From Mesorhizobium sp. CU3 (GTDB taxonomy: Bacteria; Pseudomonadota; Alphaproteobacteria; Rhizobiales; Rhizobiaceae), in the NCBI RefSeq assembly GCF_006442965.1, contig NZ_VFWX01000013.1, positions 147,244-211,243 of the forward strand: DNA of 64,000 nucleotides. The letters run 5' to 3'. The first letter of the stretch is position 1. Every line of letters starts with the position of its first letter. Both the position numbers and the translations under genes were made by a program. Below are positions 63,763 to 64,000 of the stretch, one piece after another. The notes beneath the pieces were generated by a model that saw nothing but the letters and a program-made list of their open reading frames with translations, was not told the origin of the DNA and searched no databases.

Positions 63763-64000
63763 TCAATAGCGGAACTGCTCTGCAAGGATACGCTCGTTCC
63801 AGGAATGGTTGGGATCGAACAGCAACGTCGCGGTTTTGGTCGGCGATTCCCGCACCGTCACGGAGGTCACCGCCTTGACTTCGGTGTGGTCGGCGGCGGC
63901 GTTCACCGGGCGCTTTTCGGATTCCAGGATATCGAAGCGCACCGTCGCCTTGTTCGCCAGCAGCGCGGCCCCCCCGCCGCGCCGGCGGGACCGGCGGACC
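63763..64000 (-). CDS. nadK: NAD kinase, 3' end only
   Basis: About 79 C-terminal residues; the gene continues beyond the window. ATVRFDILESEKRPVNAAAD and LLFDPNHSWNERILAEQF match the end of alphaproteobacterial NAD kinases, which make NADP from NAD and ATP. The last 40 bases of the window are very C/G rich and do not translate into the expected family sequence, so the upstream edge should be checked. The stop lies 25 bases from the palindromic repeats. Confidence 0.78.
   Translation of the reverse strand, partial: VRRSRRRGGGAALLANKATVRFDILESEKRPVNAAADHTEVKAVTSVTVRESPTKTATLLFDPNHSWNERILAEQFRY

Overview
The window looks like a chromosomal segment of a high-GC alphaproteobacterium of the order Hyphomicrobiales (Rhizobiales), most like Mesorhizobium. 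Reasons: an alphaproteobacterial complex I subunit (NDUFA12 type), a type 2 argC, BTLCP-type transglutaminase-like peptidase, tandem PilZ, DUF2842 and DUF2155 proteins, the rplM-rpsI pair close to argC and speB, and many intergenic palindromes of the kind common in Mesorhizobium. The genus is inferred from family resemblance, not from a search. I see no transposase, integrase, prophage or CRISPR array.

Layout. (1) 1-10.7 kb: a tRNA-Pro(GGG) gene, then an exopolysaccharide or capsule cluster: Wzy/ligase-like membrane protein, initiating sugar-phosphate transferase, GT4 glycosyltransferase, Wza-like export lipoprotein, Wzz/Wzc-like co-polymerase with a degenerate kinase domain, GNAT/FemAB-like acyltransferase and polysaccharide deacetylase. 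A frameshifted BKACE (DUF849) gene lies inside it. (2) 10.7-21.7 kb: small envelope proteins, heme A synthase (ctaA), argC, speB, an acyltransferase-3 protein, a GDPD phosphodiesterase, a divergent aldo/keto reductase and LysR pair, rplM-rpsI with a clear terminator, and a thioesterase. (3) 21.8-30.4 kb: crotonase-fold protein, AAA ATPase overlapping a CoA-binding protein, O-acetylhomoserine sulfhydrylase, cupin, a signal-less solute-binding-like protein beside a cytochrome P450, two membrane proteins, gamma carbonic anhydrase and an ankyrin protein. (4) 30.5-35 kb: a structured small-RNA candidate, BTLCP peptidase, tandem PilZ protein, PAS protein, a second orphan terminator, rhomboid protease, CBS protein and YjhX-like protein. 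(5) 35-49.6 kb: gatB, GNAT, AIM24, panB-panC, NDUFA12, DUF2155, then a minus-strand run M48 protease, DsbA-like, aroQ, accB, accC, aat, followed by an aminotransferase and glutaminase. (6) 49.6-64 kb: RNase E with a long leader, amidase, PBP1A, prfB with its programmed +1 frameshift, two GFA-family proteins, an OmpA lipoprotein, a secreted unknown, a DEAD-box helicase, tandem palindromes and the 3' end of an NAD kinase gene.

How the parts work together. Most genes are core: fatty-acid and shikimate precursors (accB, accC, aroQ), pantothenate (panB, panC), arginine and polyamine metabolism (argC, speB), translation (rplM, rpsI, gatB, prfB, aat), RNA decay (rne, DEAD-box helicase) and peptidoglycan (amidase, PBP1A). 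The accessory signal is concentrated in the polysaccharide cluster and in the intergenic DNA. A 44-bp palindromic repeat sits directly at the 3' ends of four genes and supplies the last codons and stop of at least two of them. Two strong plus-strand terminators have no plus-strand gene before them and mark small-RNA candidates.
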